64,000 nt of DNA from Ephemerocybe angulata (GCA_013368325.1 JAACJK010000061.1:434001-498000); one strand, 5' to 3'. Positions 11,783 through 23,888 are shown, counted from the stretch's first letter. The notes: generated by a model not told the origin, from the letters alone. Numbers and translations are program-made.

Positions 11783-12145
11783 TTAAGGCGAAACCGAAAC
11801 GCACTCTGTAATCGCAAGCCCGCAGAAGGCGCACGTGTATAAGACCTTGGGCGCGGGCGGGGGCGCCTTGGCTTTGGTGGCGCGCCGCTCGAGGCGGTCC
11901 GAGAGCTCGTCAATGAGCTCGCGGGTGCTGAGGTCCTCGAGGATCTCGCGGGTGCTCAGTTCGTCGACGTAGTCGCGGGGGTGGGTCTGTTTTGTGGGAG
12001 TGGTGTGTGTGTGTATGTGTGTGAGTGGTGTTAGGGAGTCGGTCAGTCTAGTGGTACGTGGAGAGAGATGGTGGATACGTACGCGTCCGCGGGCTGCGAC
12101 GAGCGAGATGAGGCCGAGAGGGAGGGCGAGGACGGTGAGACGCAT
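11783..12145 (-). CDS. Small secreted protein with REL-repeat leader, second copy
   Basis: Exon 1 (12083-12145) encodes a 21-residue signal peptide (MRLTVLALPLGLISLVAARG). A 96-bp GT-AG intron in phase 0 follows, at the same place as in the 3.5-kb paralogue. Exon 2 (11783-11986) opens with DELSTREILEDLSTREL and IDELSDRLERR, ending in a dibasic RR, then a Lys/Ala/Pro linker and YTCAFCGLAI. The first C-x2-C pair aligns with the CKDC of the 3.5-kb protein, but the frame stops soon after (CVSVSP), so the second Cys/His half is missing. Either a further exon was not recognised or the copy is truncated. The upstream region has a possible TATA box (tatata near 12238-12245). Confidence 0.62.
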   Translation of the reverse strand: MRLTVLALPLGLISLVAARGRVRIHHLSPRTTRLTDSLTPLTHIHTHTTPTKQTHPRDYVDELSTREILEDLSTRELIDELSDRLERRATKAKAPPPAPKVLYTCAFCGLAITECVSVSP

Positions 12146-12245
12146 TTTGGTTGGTTTGGTTAGTGAAAAGGTTTCGGAGAGGTGTGGGGAATTTGGAGTG
12201 AGTTGTGTTGATGAGAATGGGAGGAACATTTGGGTGGTATATATA

Positions 12246-13548
12246 CCTTTCCATTTACGCCCTATTGTAATATATTCAGCTAGTTGAGAGTAAGGGGACA
12301 GAAAATTACAGAGGGAATGCCGTGAATCATATCCTTCGAGGACTTGGATTGCATCAAATCAAATGACGAATACGTTCCAAATACCGATCATTGCATAGAG
12401 AGGACAGTAGTTGGTAGTCGACTGTTAGTTCTTCCACATCTTCATGCCCCGCATGGTAGAGTGTAAAAGTAAAATCAAGGTCCATATTAAACTACTTTAG
12501 TTCTTTAGTTACATAACGCGATACCAGTGAGGCAGACATTCGCTATAAAGCAGCACATAAGACACTGTCAGTGGAAGCGCTATAAGTCCACGGTACGATG
12601 TTGGTTAGAAATGTTCCGCGTCTACATGCTTCTGTGCGCCTTCAACGGTAGACATCCGCGGTCATGGATCGGCTCTACGCACTTTCTGCCTCTCCGATTA
12701 AACTGGTGCTGTGACTGTCAATGCTACACCGACGGCGGAACTACATACCAGCCGCGCAAAGTGCCTCACCTTCGATGACGAACAACGGTCGTAATTGCAA
12801 TTTTAACTTATGTTTCAAAGGCAAAATGCCTGTAATACATCTCGAATTGTGATTCCGCGAATCAGGGTCGAGTCTCGCTTTCGGGCTAGCTTAACATATC
12901 GTCAGCCTAAAGGCTTTGACATCCTTCCAACTGAACTGGCTGATATGAGCAGTCACCGCAGGTATAAGGCGCCAATCCCCCAACCCTGATTCGCGCAGCA
13001 ACCGGGGTGAGCCTATCCGCGAAAAGGGAACTGAAGCACCAGTCACGGATGTGGAAATGCCGTTTCCACTCAATAATATTCAAAGACGGCGGTCGCGTAT
13101 GTACAAATGTACGCTCGATTCATGGCGGAGGCAATGCAAGCAACACTGATGTTAACAATCATGATCAAACCATGGTGCCCCTGCGAAACATATAATGGGA
13201 GAGGTGAACTTGGGCAGACGCATCTGGATCAGGCGGGCTGTCAGGTATGTATTCTGTGGGTTGTTGTTACATCTGTCCACGGAATAGCCAGTGGGGGTGA
13301 TATCCAGCTCTCACAAAGTATACGTTGACGGGACTGCCACTGTGCATGTATGTATAGCCGAGACTGATTCTTGTAAGCGAGCGAAGCCATTCATACAGTT
13401 ATACTCGCACCCTAAAGCGCATTTGTAGTCTAATGAGAAGGTAGCGTCATGTCTGTTATGCGAGCGGGCTCAAAATTTGGTCTAGGCTGGGGGTCCCGAG
13501 ATTTGTAGTACCTGATCTTTGGACAATATTGCCTTGACGTCTCCTTTG
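12246..13548. other. No gene recognised
   Basis: About 1.3 kb of ordinary-complexity sequence. Short frames exist on both strands but none shows a domain, a signal peptide or a consistent splice chain. Confidence 0.4.
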
Positions 13549-14249
13549 CTAGAGGGAGGTAACCAGATCCCCGAGAGATTTATGAAGTCCCGAAATATCC
13601 CCAGGGCCCAGAACTTTATCGTAAATCTTTTCCAGCCGAGCGCATATTTCTGGGATCGGAGCCCAGTACGATTCGGCCTTATCAAGGACAGACTTGAAAG
13701 TCTTCCTCTCAATTAGGCCATCCTCGCCCAAATGGGCGAAGAAGACTACACTTCCAAAGTCGAAGTGCTCTTCGCCAGGCTATATCTCTCCATTAGACCT
13801 TGTCTAGAGATAGTGGGATACCGCTGAGAAGGATAACATAACTCACAGTATAGCTGGCATTAATGGCACCCGAGGTGAGTTTCTCGAGGTGCTTCTTGAG
13901 GTCAGATGCGATCGACGACGCGCCTTCAGGACTAATGGTAGTATCCAACGACTCTCCCGCCTCTTGTAGGAGTTGGATTATTTCTAATACAAGCCTGGTG
14001 ACCGCCTTGAAATAATGGAAAAGGAATTCCGATCCGGTTTCTTTGCAGAGTGCGTCTGCGCATATCTTTGCGGAGATTTTCCCGTCTAGGAGCATTTTGG
14101 AGATACCCTTGACGTAGCCTGTAATGGCTCCAGTAATTTCAGGGGGCAGGTCATCTTCTGAGGGTATAACCCTCTGGAATTTCGGATGTGGGGCTGCTCG
14201 GCGGAGAATCGAACTTTAGGTCATGGCCGGGGAGGATATTCGTATCCAT
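13549..14249 (-). pseudogene. Unknown helical protein gene with one frame break
   Basis: Reading leftward, ATG 14249 opens MDTNILPGHDLKFDSPPSSP. At about 14160 the frame must shift by one base to continue as EDDLPPEITGAITGYVKGIS..., an amphipathic Leu/Ile-rich stretch. A GTGAGT donor at 13846 and TATAG acceptor (intron 13780-13846) lead in frame to EEHFDFGSVVFFAHLGEDGL and a final exon ending LGDLVTSL at 13549. The helical middle and conserved-looking exon junction suggest a real gene of about 235 residues. The break could be a mutation or an assembly error. The family is not recognised. Confidence 0.42.
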
Positions 14250-14699
14250 TGTGTGCTGGGGTTGCTGGTGTTGAGTTGTACTTCTCGTTAAGTTACAGTA
14301 CTCATAGCTGGGCTTTATCCCTCCTGGAATGTGTAATACAGAAGTGAGTGTTGGTATGTGCCACAGTCCACTCCACAACGACTACAAATTGTTGACAAAT
14401 TGGCGTCTAGTTTGTAGATGTATAATATTTTATTGTTCTATCCAGAATGAAAAGGTGCTACATGCACCAACTCCAGTCGGATTCGAAGAATTTGAGGAGC
14501 ATTGTGGCGCGATCCATGGGCACCGAAGGAGATTCAATCGCCTTGCGGATACTATCGCCCGCGCCGCTTCTCAAAGTCGAATTTCAAATATCAGCTCGAG
14601 TGGCGTCGACGCGGCGGATTGCTACTGAGGAGGTCGTGTCGGTCACGCCGCCCTGCTGTCCTTCTGAATCGGTGCCGGGCGCTCGCGCCACGCGCCCCT

Positions 14700-14890
14700 A
14701 ACCCCAAGCCTAAATCATACCAAATAATATTAATGATGCAGCGAAAAGGGCACGGTATTCCCACGCATCCTTTCTTCCGCACCATCGTCGTCGGCGACCT
14801 CATGATCAGCTTGCTCTTCCCCACACCCAAGGGCTCGCAAACGATGATGTCCTCCTCACCATTCGTCCTGCATGGAAGAGGTGCTTAGAG
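14700..14890 (+). repeat. Dispersed repeat, copy 1 (partner at 20470-20650)
   Basis: Both copies share ccctaaccccaa/tgg, then an atgcatcga/atgcagcga-like start, ttcccacgcatcctttctt, gcaccatcgtcgtcggcgac and a 'cgatgatgtcctcctcaccattc' versus 'cgatggcgtcctcttgacgatcc' block. In both, the frame would read TIVVGD, but no protein family is recognised. About 5.8 kb separate the copies. Confidence 0.5.
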
Positions 14891-15099
14891 CAGCTCCTGG
14901 AGCAGCGTGCGAGCAGTAGCAGTGTTGCGGTACACATGGGGAGCACCCAGGCGCTGGTCAGCGATCGCGTGTGGTTCGGGATGTGGAGTACATTGCGATG
15001 GGGTGTGTTGGAGCGTTAGCTGGTCGAGCGTTTAGATGGGTCCTAAGTGCCTCTTTATATCTCTATCATTTGGGTGCTGTACTCACGATATAGGTAGCG

Positions 15100-18000
15100 A
15101 TCTACGGGATGATTGACCTGCTCTCAGTGCTGCCGTACCAGGTCGAGCTCATACTGGGCCAAGGCACCTGTGTCTTGTTCCTCCGCTCCATCCTACGCAT
15201 CTTCCGCGTCCTCTCCGTCGGGGGCCCCTTCCACTGCGATCACACCATTCCTCCTGAGCGTCCGCCTCACCCCTCCCTTCCGCGACTCCTAAGCCAAGCC
15301 TCTAGGACGACCGAACTGAAGTACCTCTCCATGTGCAGGTCGCACCACGCGTTACTCCCTCCGGCCCCTTCGTCCTCATCGCACTTTCGTACGTCGTCCC
15401 GCCCTCATATCCTCGACCGGCTACTGATCTCCCCGCATCTCTAGCTCTACTAGAGATAGAGATCCAGCTGCTCCACAGATACTTCGCTGAACGCGGGATG
15501 TGGGTTGAGACCATGGACTCCCTCACCAACTCCGATGGCGACCCAACCTAACTCGTCTCCGCCGCCGCCGCCGCGGCATGGTTCGATCGTCAGTGAGTAC
15601 TTACACATCCTTCTCCTTCTCCCCTTTCCCCCCTCCCCCTTCCACATCACCCCGACCCCCTTCGCATCTCCATCCCCTCCGCCATCGGCCTCTATTCAAC
15701 AACCAGGGAGCTCCTCGATCTCGCCTTCACAGTCGCGCGCCGTCCACGTTTCTAATCATACTGACTCCCCATCCCTTGCTCTAGTGATAACGTCGTGCGT
15801 TCCTCAACGCGTTGTTCTTTCTCTTTTTGTTTGGTTCTCCGGTGTTTCGAGCTCGTGCACATCCACTGACATCCACTATAACAGTCGCTCGTTCCTCAGT
15901 TGTTTCTTTGTTCTTCCCTTCCTTCGCCCCTCATTTCCTCCTCCGTCAATCCGTGCGTCCTATAGCACCCACCTGCGTCCGCCCGCACGCACAGGCGGAT
16001 TGGGCTTCACACATGGCATGTTTTGGGTGTGAGCGTCTGCTGGACGCCCGCCGCTCGTTCTATGTTGTTAAGTCCTTTCCCAACTCTGGGTGCGGTTGTG
16101 TATGTGTCTGGGAGAGTCTAAGTTAGCGGGTATGAGTGCTGGTATGGGTTTTATTTGTTGCTCGGAGCTCCTCTCGAGGCGGGGTTACTCTTGTAGTCTG
16201 TCGGTCACCCACATCGACCATTCATGTGTTGTACGCTCATCTCGATCGAACGCTCCATGCGAGCGGGCGATAGATGAGTTGGACGGTCCCTTCCACTGCC
16301 TTTGGTGCCGTATCACCCTTGACTAGGACTGTTGCTAGCTCGCTTTGCAGGCTGGTCCCATTGGGGTGTATTGGGTGCGACGATAGAGCTGGTGGGAGGT
16401 ATGTGTCCTGTTTGGTGGGTCAGGAGGGTGCCGTCGATCGTCAGATAGATGGCGAAGGCTGGAGGGTGAAGGGCTGCATGTATCGGTCATTCGGATGTTG
16501 CTCGGTCCCTCAGCATCTTGGCCATTCAGCCTTACGTTCGTTAGGGCGATCGGTTGGTCGCTAGGGGTCAGAGAACACCCGAGCGATTGATACTTCGCTT
16601 AGTACCTTGCCCATTCGGCTTTCTTCAGTTTTGTGATTCAATACTTATGAAGTGGGCATGTACGGGCATGGTTGATTCGACTTATACCTCTTCTTGGTAT
16701 CCAAAAATCTGTCTGTATTCGTGTCTGCGGAGCGTTGGGCCGTGGGGACGGGAGTTATCCACTCATTCTATCACAGTTGGAGCTTGGGTGACGATCCCAC
16801 CGCGCTGTGTTTTGGGCTCTCCCCGTGCTCATATCCAATCGCTCATTAGGCTTGTGTAGATTGACAGGCAGTGAGTGCTGTATCTTGGGCTGTCAGCCCG
16901 GGGCGTTGCGCGGTTCCGTCGACCGATCTCAATTTCGTTACTTCTCGATCTTCTTCGTGAGTTCTTTCTGTGTTCGAGTCTTCTTCTGCTGAGCGGACGG
17001 ATGCGCAGTTGAGCTCGTGGGATGTGCTTTGGAATCCATGATAAGCAGGCTCTTCTCCCTTTCGATCTCCCCCTCTTCTCTCTCCTTCTCTCCTCCTTTC
17101 CGTCTTGCTCCGTCCGCTCTTCGTTCCTTCCTGCAAGGTGCCCGCCCGTCGATCGTTCCCATCTACGTCCGACTTTCCTGGGTGATCTGTATCTCAACAT
17201 GTGTATGATTAGACCTCAGCGTCTATTCGCAGTCGGCTCATCCCCGGTTGATATGGTGCCAGGTTGGTCGTTCATAGGGGGAATATGCATGATGGGCGTG
17301 GATGGCTTCGTTCATCGTTCAGCCCTCGAGCTGGCTCTCTCTCGTATCCTCATCTCCTTTCAGCGCCGCATGCGAATCGGACCGATTGTCCCTCCCATGG
17401 CCTTTGTGCTCGTCATCATCTCGGCTAGGAGGTCTCCCGACCTCCCCTGCGGGCCTGCGTGGGGTTGGCGTGGGGGGTGGTGCAGCTCGGACGTGGAGGG
17501 AGAATGCGGGTTTGGGAGCTGCTGTTTGTTCGGTCACTAGGACGTTTGGTTCGTTATTTGATTACACTGTATGGCTGGGTAAGGATTCCGTCTTTCTATG
17601 GGCCGGTGCGAGGTGTATCGGAGGTATCGGTCGCTTGCTCGTTGTACTCCTCACCTCCCAGTCGTTCAGACGTCCGTCCGTTCGGGCGATCGGTCGGGTG
17701 GTTGGGTAGGCCATAGAGAAGATGGATCGATACTTTGCTCAGTACCTCGCTCTTTTGGTCGTGTTCCCTTTCTTTTCTTCAGCGTGTGGTATTCATGTGG
17801 AATTGCTTACGGTGGTGCGGCTCAGTTGTTTCATCATTCTTCCCTTCTCCATTCGTTTCCACGTCCCTTCGTTCGTCTTTCCTGACAGGGACCCGCCCAT
17901 CGATGGCACCGATCCACATCCCCCTGGACGTGCGCACTGCGGTTCAACGTGTGTTGGGTGTTAGCATGCCAGCCTGAGGGTGAGTGAAAGGGTGTGCCGG

Positions 18001-18540
18001 GTTTGGGTTTAGTTCGGCTCACCTTTCTTGTACTCCTCCCTCATCTCTATCGAACGCTCCATTCGAGCGGGCGATAGAGGAGTCGGATGGTCCCTCCCAC
18101 TGCCTTCGGTGCCGGATCACCCTCGACTAGGACTTTGCTGGCTTGCTTTGCGGGCTGGTTCTATTGGGGTGTCCCGATAGCTCGAAGGGGTAGGATGTAC
18201 GTGTACTGTTTGGTGGGTCGGGACGTCGCTCGGATGCTTGGTTGGGCGGTTTGTCGGTTGTATGAGGACTTGTTCTTCTGCGCATCGACGGGGGTGGTGC
18301 GGTCGATCATCGGGGTGATAGATGATGAAGGAAGGCTGAAGGCTGAAGGTCACATAGCATGTACCGGTCGCTTGCTGGTTTGCTCGGTTACTCAGCGTCT
18401 CCGTCGTTCAGCCGCCCGTTGGGGTGACTGGCCGGCTGGCTGGGTTATTCTTGTACCCATTTTGCGAACGATACTTTGCTTATACCTCGTTCATTCGGCC
18501 GCGTTTTTCTTTCGGCGCGTGGAATACCGCTGAGACTGCT
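15100..18540. repeat. Low-complexity region with long diverged repeats; no gene
   Basis: Pyrimidine- and G/T-rich sequence. A block of about 350-400 bp at 16235-16600 recurs at 18045-18440: tcgaacgctccat.cgagcg, gtccc.tccactgcctt.ggtgc, atcaccct.gactaggact, then a gtt.ggtgggtc block and a tc.ttcagcc block. A third diverged partner covers about 17600-17780 and a fourth about 21690-21880 (gcgatcggtcgg, gatacttt/cgct, tcttcagcg/cgtgtgg). No plausible coding sequence was found. Confidence 0.5.
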
Positions 18541-19296
18541 TTCTTGGCGGTAGAGCTGTGTTGCGTAGAGGGAGCGTGTAATAAAACATGCTTCCTATAT
18601 GTTGCCTATATGGATCACAATGACGTATGTATGCAGATGAGTGCTTCAAGCTGTTGGTCGTTTCGACGAGTTTATTTGGCGCTGAGGATAATTTCTAGAC
18701 AAAACTGAGAACAGTACCTTCCTGGGGTGGTGTTGATAGTCTGTCGCGCACGGCAACCTAGAGAAGTGATGATGTCCGTACCGCTTCTCGGTGAATTCTC
18801 CCCAAGCCTCTCGTACCCACACAACTCACATTATGGCGATGATTGGACTGGTTTCTGGTTAATCGAAGCAGGTGAACGTAGAAGGTACTCAATTGAATTG
18901 AAGAGAAGCCTGCATAACGCGTCCCGCGTTTGAACCTCGGGTAGAGCGGTGCTACAATCGGACCTACTTCGTGTTGTTCGCCTACGTAGAAGTGCTAAAA
19001 GGAGCTTCGAATTACTAGAGGTGCAATGTGAGGTTAGATGGTTGAGCGTTCTGAAATTCTATAGATCCTAGTAATATCCGGGAGGCATATAATGATGGCT
19101 CGTCAGTAATCATCGTTTAGTGTTACAACCCCACTGACAACGAGGATGGTGGGCCTGGTAAAGTCATCAGTCGGTACGAAGTTCCTATGGATTGTCTCGT
19201 TTATCGGATCGCACCTAAATACCGTGCGTGGCCACTGTGAGTCCAATTCGATTCAAGTCATGACTCATCGGCTGATACAACATTGTCCTTTACCAG

Positions 19297-20248
19297 GGGT
19301 GTACAAAGGAGTCACCACCGCCAACACAACTACTTCAGCCGCCACGCGTATTCCGGTCAGCTGGGCCCCCATCTTCGAAGCCACCGACCCAAAGATGCTA
19401 TGCAACAATTATACCGGGCCCGCGAAAGAGACGTTGTTTGTTAGTGCTGGGAGCGAAGTCGTCTTTCGGATGGCGGAAGGGAACTATGTGTACCATCCCG
19501 GGCCTGCTGCAGTGTATCTGGGAATGGTGCCTGAGGGTGAGTCTGCGAAGACGTGGGATGGGAGTGGGGCGCGGTGGTTCAAGGTGAGATCATCTAAATT
19601 GAAACCTCCAACGCAAGAGCGCGTGTTGTATGTTGCGCTGTGCGAAACTGGCTGACATTGTACTGATAATGTGTACGTAGATTAAGGAATGGTCGACTGG
19701 AGAGTCGTCCGAGGAGCTGTATCCAGATTGGAATGCGTACCAGTTCGCCTGGCCGTGGCAGACCATGGGAACTGTGACGCTGCATGTGACGGTTCCCGCC
19801 GAGGTGCCTAGTGGAGAGGTATGCATTACTTCAAGTGTGGTGGCATGACTGATATGTATTGAGGATTCGTAAATTCATACGCAGTACCTCCTGCGCTCAG
19901 AGAGCACGTCCTTCGCCGTGTATAGGGGAGCTCCGCAATGGTGGGTTTCTTGTGCGCAGATCCAGGTTGTCAACGGAGGAGAGGGGACTCCGCCAATGGT
20001 TGAAATACCAGGGCATATCTCGGCGGACGGTACGTGTCCAGTGCCAGTATGTATGTGTTGCGGCTACTATTGCTAATGGATCTGTTGTAGACCCCAACTT
20101 GCAGGTCGATACTTACACTGCACCTGTGGAGTTCAGGGTGAGTTTCTCTGTTTATAGAGTTAAGGACTGCGAATGACTCATGTATCAACGTTGTTTCTAT
20201 CCTAATTTGGCACTGTAGGTACCAGGCCCAGATGTTTGGCCCGCTTGA
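19297..20248 (+). CDS. AA9 lytic polysaccharide monooxygenase, first exon not found
   Basis: Five exons (19297-19583, 19681-19818, 19885-20029, 20091-20137, 20219-20248), all GT-AG, join in frame to about 215 residues. Landmarks of AA9 (former GH61): VSWAPIFEATDPKMLCNN, AGSEVVF, YHPGPAAVYLG (second copper-ligand His region), WDGSGARWFKI, VPSGEYLLRSES, QWWVSCAQIQVV, and the final VPGPDVWPA. Family role: secreted copper enzyme that oxidatively cleaves cellulose. The position normally Tyr in Q-x-Y-x-x-C reads Trp. The exon that should carry the signal peptide and N-terminal His1 is not recognisable upstream; the frame at 19146-19240 does not encode a convincing signal peptide or conserved start. 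The gene may have lost its 5' end or use a diverged short exon. It is otherwise uninterrupted. Confidence 0.75.
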
Positions 20249-20469
20249 ATGGAAGGATGGTGACCGCCGACCAGTGTCCCGAGCGCTCATTGCTCATGTA
20301 CTATTAGCGGAGGAGCTCAGCATTGTCTGATATAACCAAAAGCCTTGAAAAGTTCTTACAAAGTAACGAGCCCCACGCATCTCGTCAGGCTGGCTACGGG
20401 AGACTAGAAAAACTCGAACCCTGAGCCTTCCCTCAATTGAGTTTTTCAGACTTTCGGCGCTTAGCGCCC

Positions 20470-20650
20470 TAACCCCATGGATAATGCATCGAACAAGGCA
20501 AGGAATTTCCACGCATCCTTTCTTCGCACCATCGTCGTCGGCGACCCCTATTCGCACTTGCCTTTCAGCCCAGGCCTGACCAGCGACGATGGCGTCCTCT
20601 TGACGATCCTCCCAGCATGGAGACGCTCGCACCACGAGTACGGCGCTCAT
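20470..20650 (+). repeat. Dispersed repeat, copy 2 (partner at 14700-14890)
   Basis: Second copy of the block described at 14700. It lies just 3' of the AA9 gene. A possible frame continues to about 20900 but shows no domain. Confidence 0.48.
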
Positions 20651-22095
20651 TGTGTGCAGTGCACTCATGACGGCACTCTTGAATTTGTCCGACGCACCAA
20701 TACACCGTCGACCATCCTCGCTTCGACTTGGCCTACCCACAACGGTCGATTCACGCGACCCGCGTCGTGGACCGTCGCTTCGTCCCTCCGAATCCATTCC
20801 GCGAACGAACTCCGTCCGGCCGTGTACCTTCCCCTTCCCCTTTCACTCAATTATCTCAATCTTTACTCGACTTTTGACTCGATGCTCACAACCGCATGCT
20901 GAACCCCTTCGCCTCTCTAGGGCCATAACGACACCAAAATACCGCGAGATCACGCTCATTCTTCGATCCTTCGGTGCTCAACAACCCTCACCACACTCGT
21001 GCAATCGCCCTCCAGAGCTTTGGGCGGACTCTCGGACGATGATGGCGGAGGATAAGATGAGTTTTATTGTTGGTTATGATACGGTTCGAAATAGCATTTT
21101 CGGTCGTCCTTCGGCTTCGTTACTTCTCGTTCCCCTTCGTTTCTTCTTTCTATCTTTGTTCGTTCTGCTTCTGGATCGTGGGATGTGCCATGGCGTTCGC
21201 CGCGACCCCTTATCATCGGTTGCCTTTCCTTCTCACCCTCCTTCTCCCCTTCTTTCCACCCCCAGCCGCCATCGATGGCACCTACCTACCTACCAGCGTC
21301 CGCCAGGACATGCGTACGGTCCCTCACCATGTGTCTGTTGTGTGGGTGTCATGCCATGACGTCCGCTGGTCACTCCATGCTGTGATCATCTTCAGCTAGT
21401 CCTGGCTGGTCGTTTATTTCGAAGGGTTATAGTGGGTGTGTGAGTGGATGGGTGTGGCCCTCCTCGTGGTGGCCTTTCATTCGTCGTTCTTTCGTCGTTC
21501 TTTCTCTCGTTCCTCTGGACTGTTCTCCGCTTTTTGTTAACTTTCCGTTCGGTATGGCCGTGCGACTCGGATGGACGCTCCCCAAGCCTCTCACACTGCT
21601 ATCACGCCCCACTAAGGGCCTTCCTTGCTCTGCAGGGTTGGGACTGTCGGGGTGTTGAGACATAGCTGAGAAGGTCGGGGTGTTTTGTTTGTTCGGTCGC
21701 TCGGTCGGTTGTTTACTTCTCGGTTGTCAGCGGGTGGGCGGTTGTTGGTTAGGTTAGTGTTCGTTCGTTCGTGCATTGATTGGTACCTGCTCACTAGGTC
21801 ATCGTGTGGCCGTCGGTGCTTCGCCCCGTATCTTGTTTACTGTCCTCGATTCTCTTTTCTTCGGCGTGTGGTAATTTTTAGTTGTGCTTGCTCTAGTGTA
21901 GATGTCGTACGTGTACGTGTAGTCTGGCTTGGTCTCGGAACTGAACTGCTTCTAGTGGGGATCTTGTGTACTGCACTGGATAGGTATTGTGTGCTCGTTT
22001 ATTTCAGATGGAGAGACGTCGGCGACGAGCGCAGGAGTCACCGCCGAACGGCGACGCGCCTTGAGCCAACGGTACGCGATGCTATACGGGAAATA
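20651..22095. other. No gene; pyrimidine-rich repeat territory
   Basis: T/C-rich sequence resembling 15100-18540. 21690-21880 is a diverged copy of the 16480/17600/18360 block. Frames open on both strands here reflect composition only. Confidence 0.4.
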
Positions 22096-22479
22096 GCCTA
22101 GCGATTCGTATCATCAGCCCTTTCGAAAGACGAGAAACGAAAACGAGCGATGGGAACGCGCTCGATACTAAACCTCGGGCGAAACGATAACAGCAGCAAT
22201 AGAAGGCATCGATGATCATCATATGTGCAGACTCGGACAAACAACCCCCCGTGTCGTTCACCAGCGACTCGCTTCGGGGTAGATGTCCATTTACAAGTGA
22301 GTTCCATGTCAAAAAAGGAGGAAACGAACAGAAACGAAGAGTGGAGAGCCGGCAGAGTGAATAGACTGATGACGAATCGACTCAGGGTTGAATGGAGTGG
22401 GATAGAGGAAGTGGAACACCACGAGAGGAAAGAGGAGCACCAGAACGAGGAAAGGAAGGCGAAGGGATGGGGGCACTCA

Positions 22480-23085
22480 CCTGAAGGACTGACCTGAAGG
22501 ACGAGGTGCATGCCCTCGATGATCTCTATATCGCCCTCAATCGTGCGCCCCTCCTCCACCGTACCCATTACACCCTATTGGGATTCGGCGCGTGGCGCTG
22601 TATGCGCTGCGGCGTCCGACCCACTCTCGGATATTTACCGCCCCACATTCAGAGATTTACTCTGACCCACATCGGACATTTAGTTACCTTGTGTTTATTC
22701 CGGACTTTATTGTGGAGTTTTCTAGGTACATGTTCTTGTATAAATACCTACAGTAGCTACACTAAATAGATAAGGAACTTGAAGCACGCCAAGTCAACTG
22801 CGCGACTTCAACACACCCTCCTTCACAACACTCTCCATCACCTGCGCAATGAGGTTCGCGACATTAGTATCGCCGTTCACCAAGATTCCTAGGAGTAGAT
22901 GACACTGACAATGGGTGTCGTGCCGTCTCCGGCGATTTCGTGCGTCTTGGCAGCGGTACACGCCAAGGTTCTCGAACCTGGCTTTGAGTGTCAGTGAAGG
23001 AGCAAGGGTGAGGTGCAATACGCGTGTATACAGGGAACATGGCGTACCTTTGGTGACCTTAAACCACAATTCCGTCGGATTACCG
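22480..23085 (-). pseudogene. hsp60 relic with introns, inverted relative to hsp60
   Basis: Reading leftward: KVTKG followed at once by GTACGC (matching the exon 2/intron 2 junction of the hsp60 gene at 27309), then SLTLKARFENLGV, then in another frame a stretch corresponding to AAKT.E.AGDGTT, then NGDTNVANLIAQVMESVVKE near 22800. About 230 bp of unrelated sequence follows before EEGRTIEGDIEIIEGM at about 22570-22495. Beyond this the coding strand is pyrimidine-rich, as in the long intron 3 of hsp60. Frames are broken several times, so no product is expected. Retained intron junctions show a DNA-level duplication rather than retroposition. Confidence 0.78.
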
Positions 23086-23239
23086 TAATAAACACACACA
23101 CCTAGAGCAAATTATATCCCGATACCTTGCCAATCTCAAATGTTCAATCGTACACCCAATAGGCTTGATCTTGGGATTATGCTGACTCTGGAGCAGGTGT
23201 TGTTTCAGTTATGTATCCGAAACGAGCGCTTATTCACAC

Positions 23240-23470
23240 CCTCCTCCAGAAATCTCAACGAGTCCAATCCCGCCCTATACGAACAATAGCTCGATCACCT
23301 CGCGTGCACGTTGGGTATGCACCAGTGAGGTGAGGGAGTGGTTAGGGGTATTCCAATCGATGATATGTCGTATGAATAACGATGTAATAAATATGTAAGA
23401 GCAGTACAACAAAGTTCCAGAAACAAGGAGCAGCGCCAACGCATTAGTCCAGGCACTACGCCAGGGCCAT
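23240..23470. repeat. Segmental duplication, copy 1 (partner 24800-25135)
   Basis: Shared text: tc.aacgagtc.aatcccgccctata, aacaatagctcgatcacctcgc, ggggcattccaatcgatg.tatg-like, gtatgaata.cgatgtaataa, and caaggagcagcgccaacgca at the 3' end of both downstream minus-strand genes. The partner copy carries about 100 extra bases. The duplication continues into the C-terminal coding part of the two genes. Confidence 0.72.
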
Positions 23471-23701
23471 GTGAATATACTTGACGTGTGGAGGGAAGAG
23501 TTCGGCGAGGGATTTGTTTAGGCGCACGTTGCCACCCAGCCCGTTCGCCGGTTTGAGGCTCCACGCCTTCTTTTTGTGGAATGTATTGGCCATTTCGAGG
23601 ATTTTAGACGCCTTAGTGTTCCGATCGACTTCGAGTGAAAAGTGCGGGGGCCGCGCCCTCAGGCCGGGAATCTCCTGGACTACTACCGTACAGGTGTCCA
23701 T
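23456..23701 (-). pseudogene. Truncated paralogue of the 25.1-25.7 kb secreted-protein gene
   Basis: An 81-residue frame ends ...LNKSLAELFPPHVKYIHMAL, aligning with MSLTLAQLFPGRRYANLVMV at the end of the gene at 25126-25668. The 3' flanks of both genes are the same duplicated segment. The N-terminal half (signal peptide and REL leader) is absent here; instead the frame opens MDTCTVVVQEIPGLRARPP, and VQEIPGL may correspond to VTVQLGAS. It could be an independent short protein made of the C-terminal module only, or a 5'-truncated copy. The SL.LAQ/ELFP motif at the same distance from the C-terminus in both is seen directly; a function is not recognised. Confidence 0.5.
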
Positions 23702-23888
23702 GCTATTTGCACCCCTAAGGTGTCGTATGTTTACACCTGAGTATCCTTCTGCGAGAACGTGTGTACGGGTACATCGTACCTACACGGTTTTCATCCCCAC
23801 AATTGCTCTGTTGCAAAGTAGCCTGTAACCCGACAGGTTTCTATTCACTGTTGAACCGTAAATAAACAGCTGCGGCGATGGTATTGGA

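Noticed and set aside
20396..20470. A second tRNA-like segment containing GGTTCGAG on the minus strand
   Set aside because: Acceptor and T stems do not pair, and the B-box runs into a T tract.
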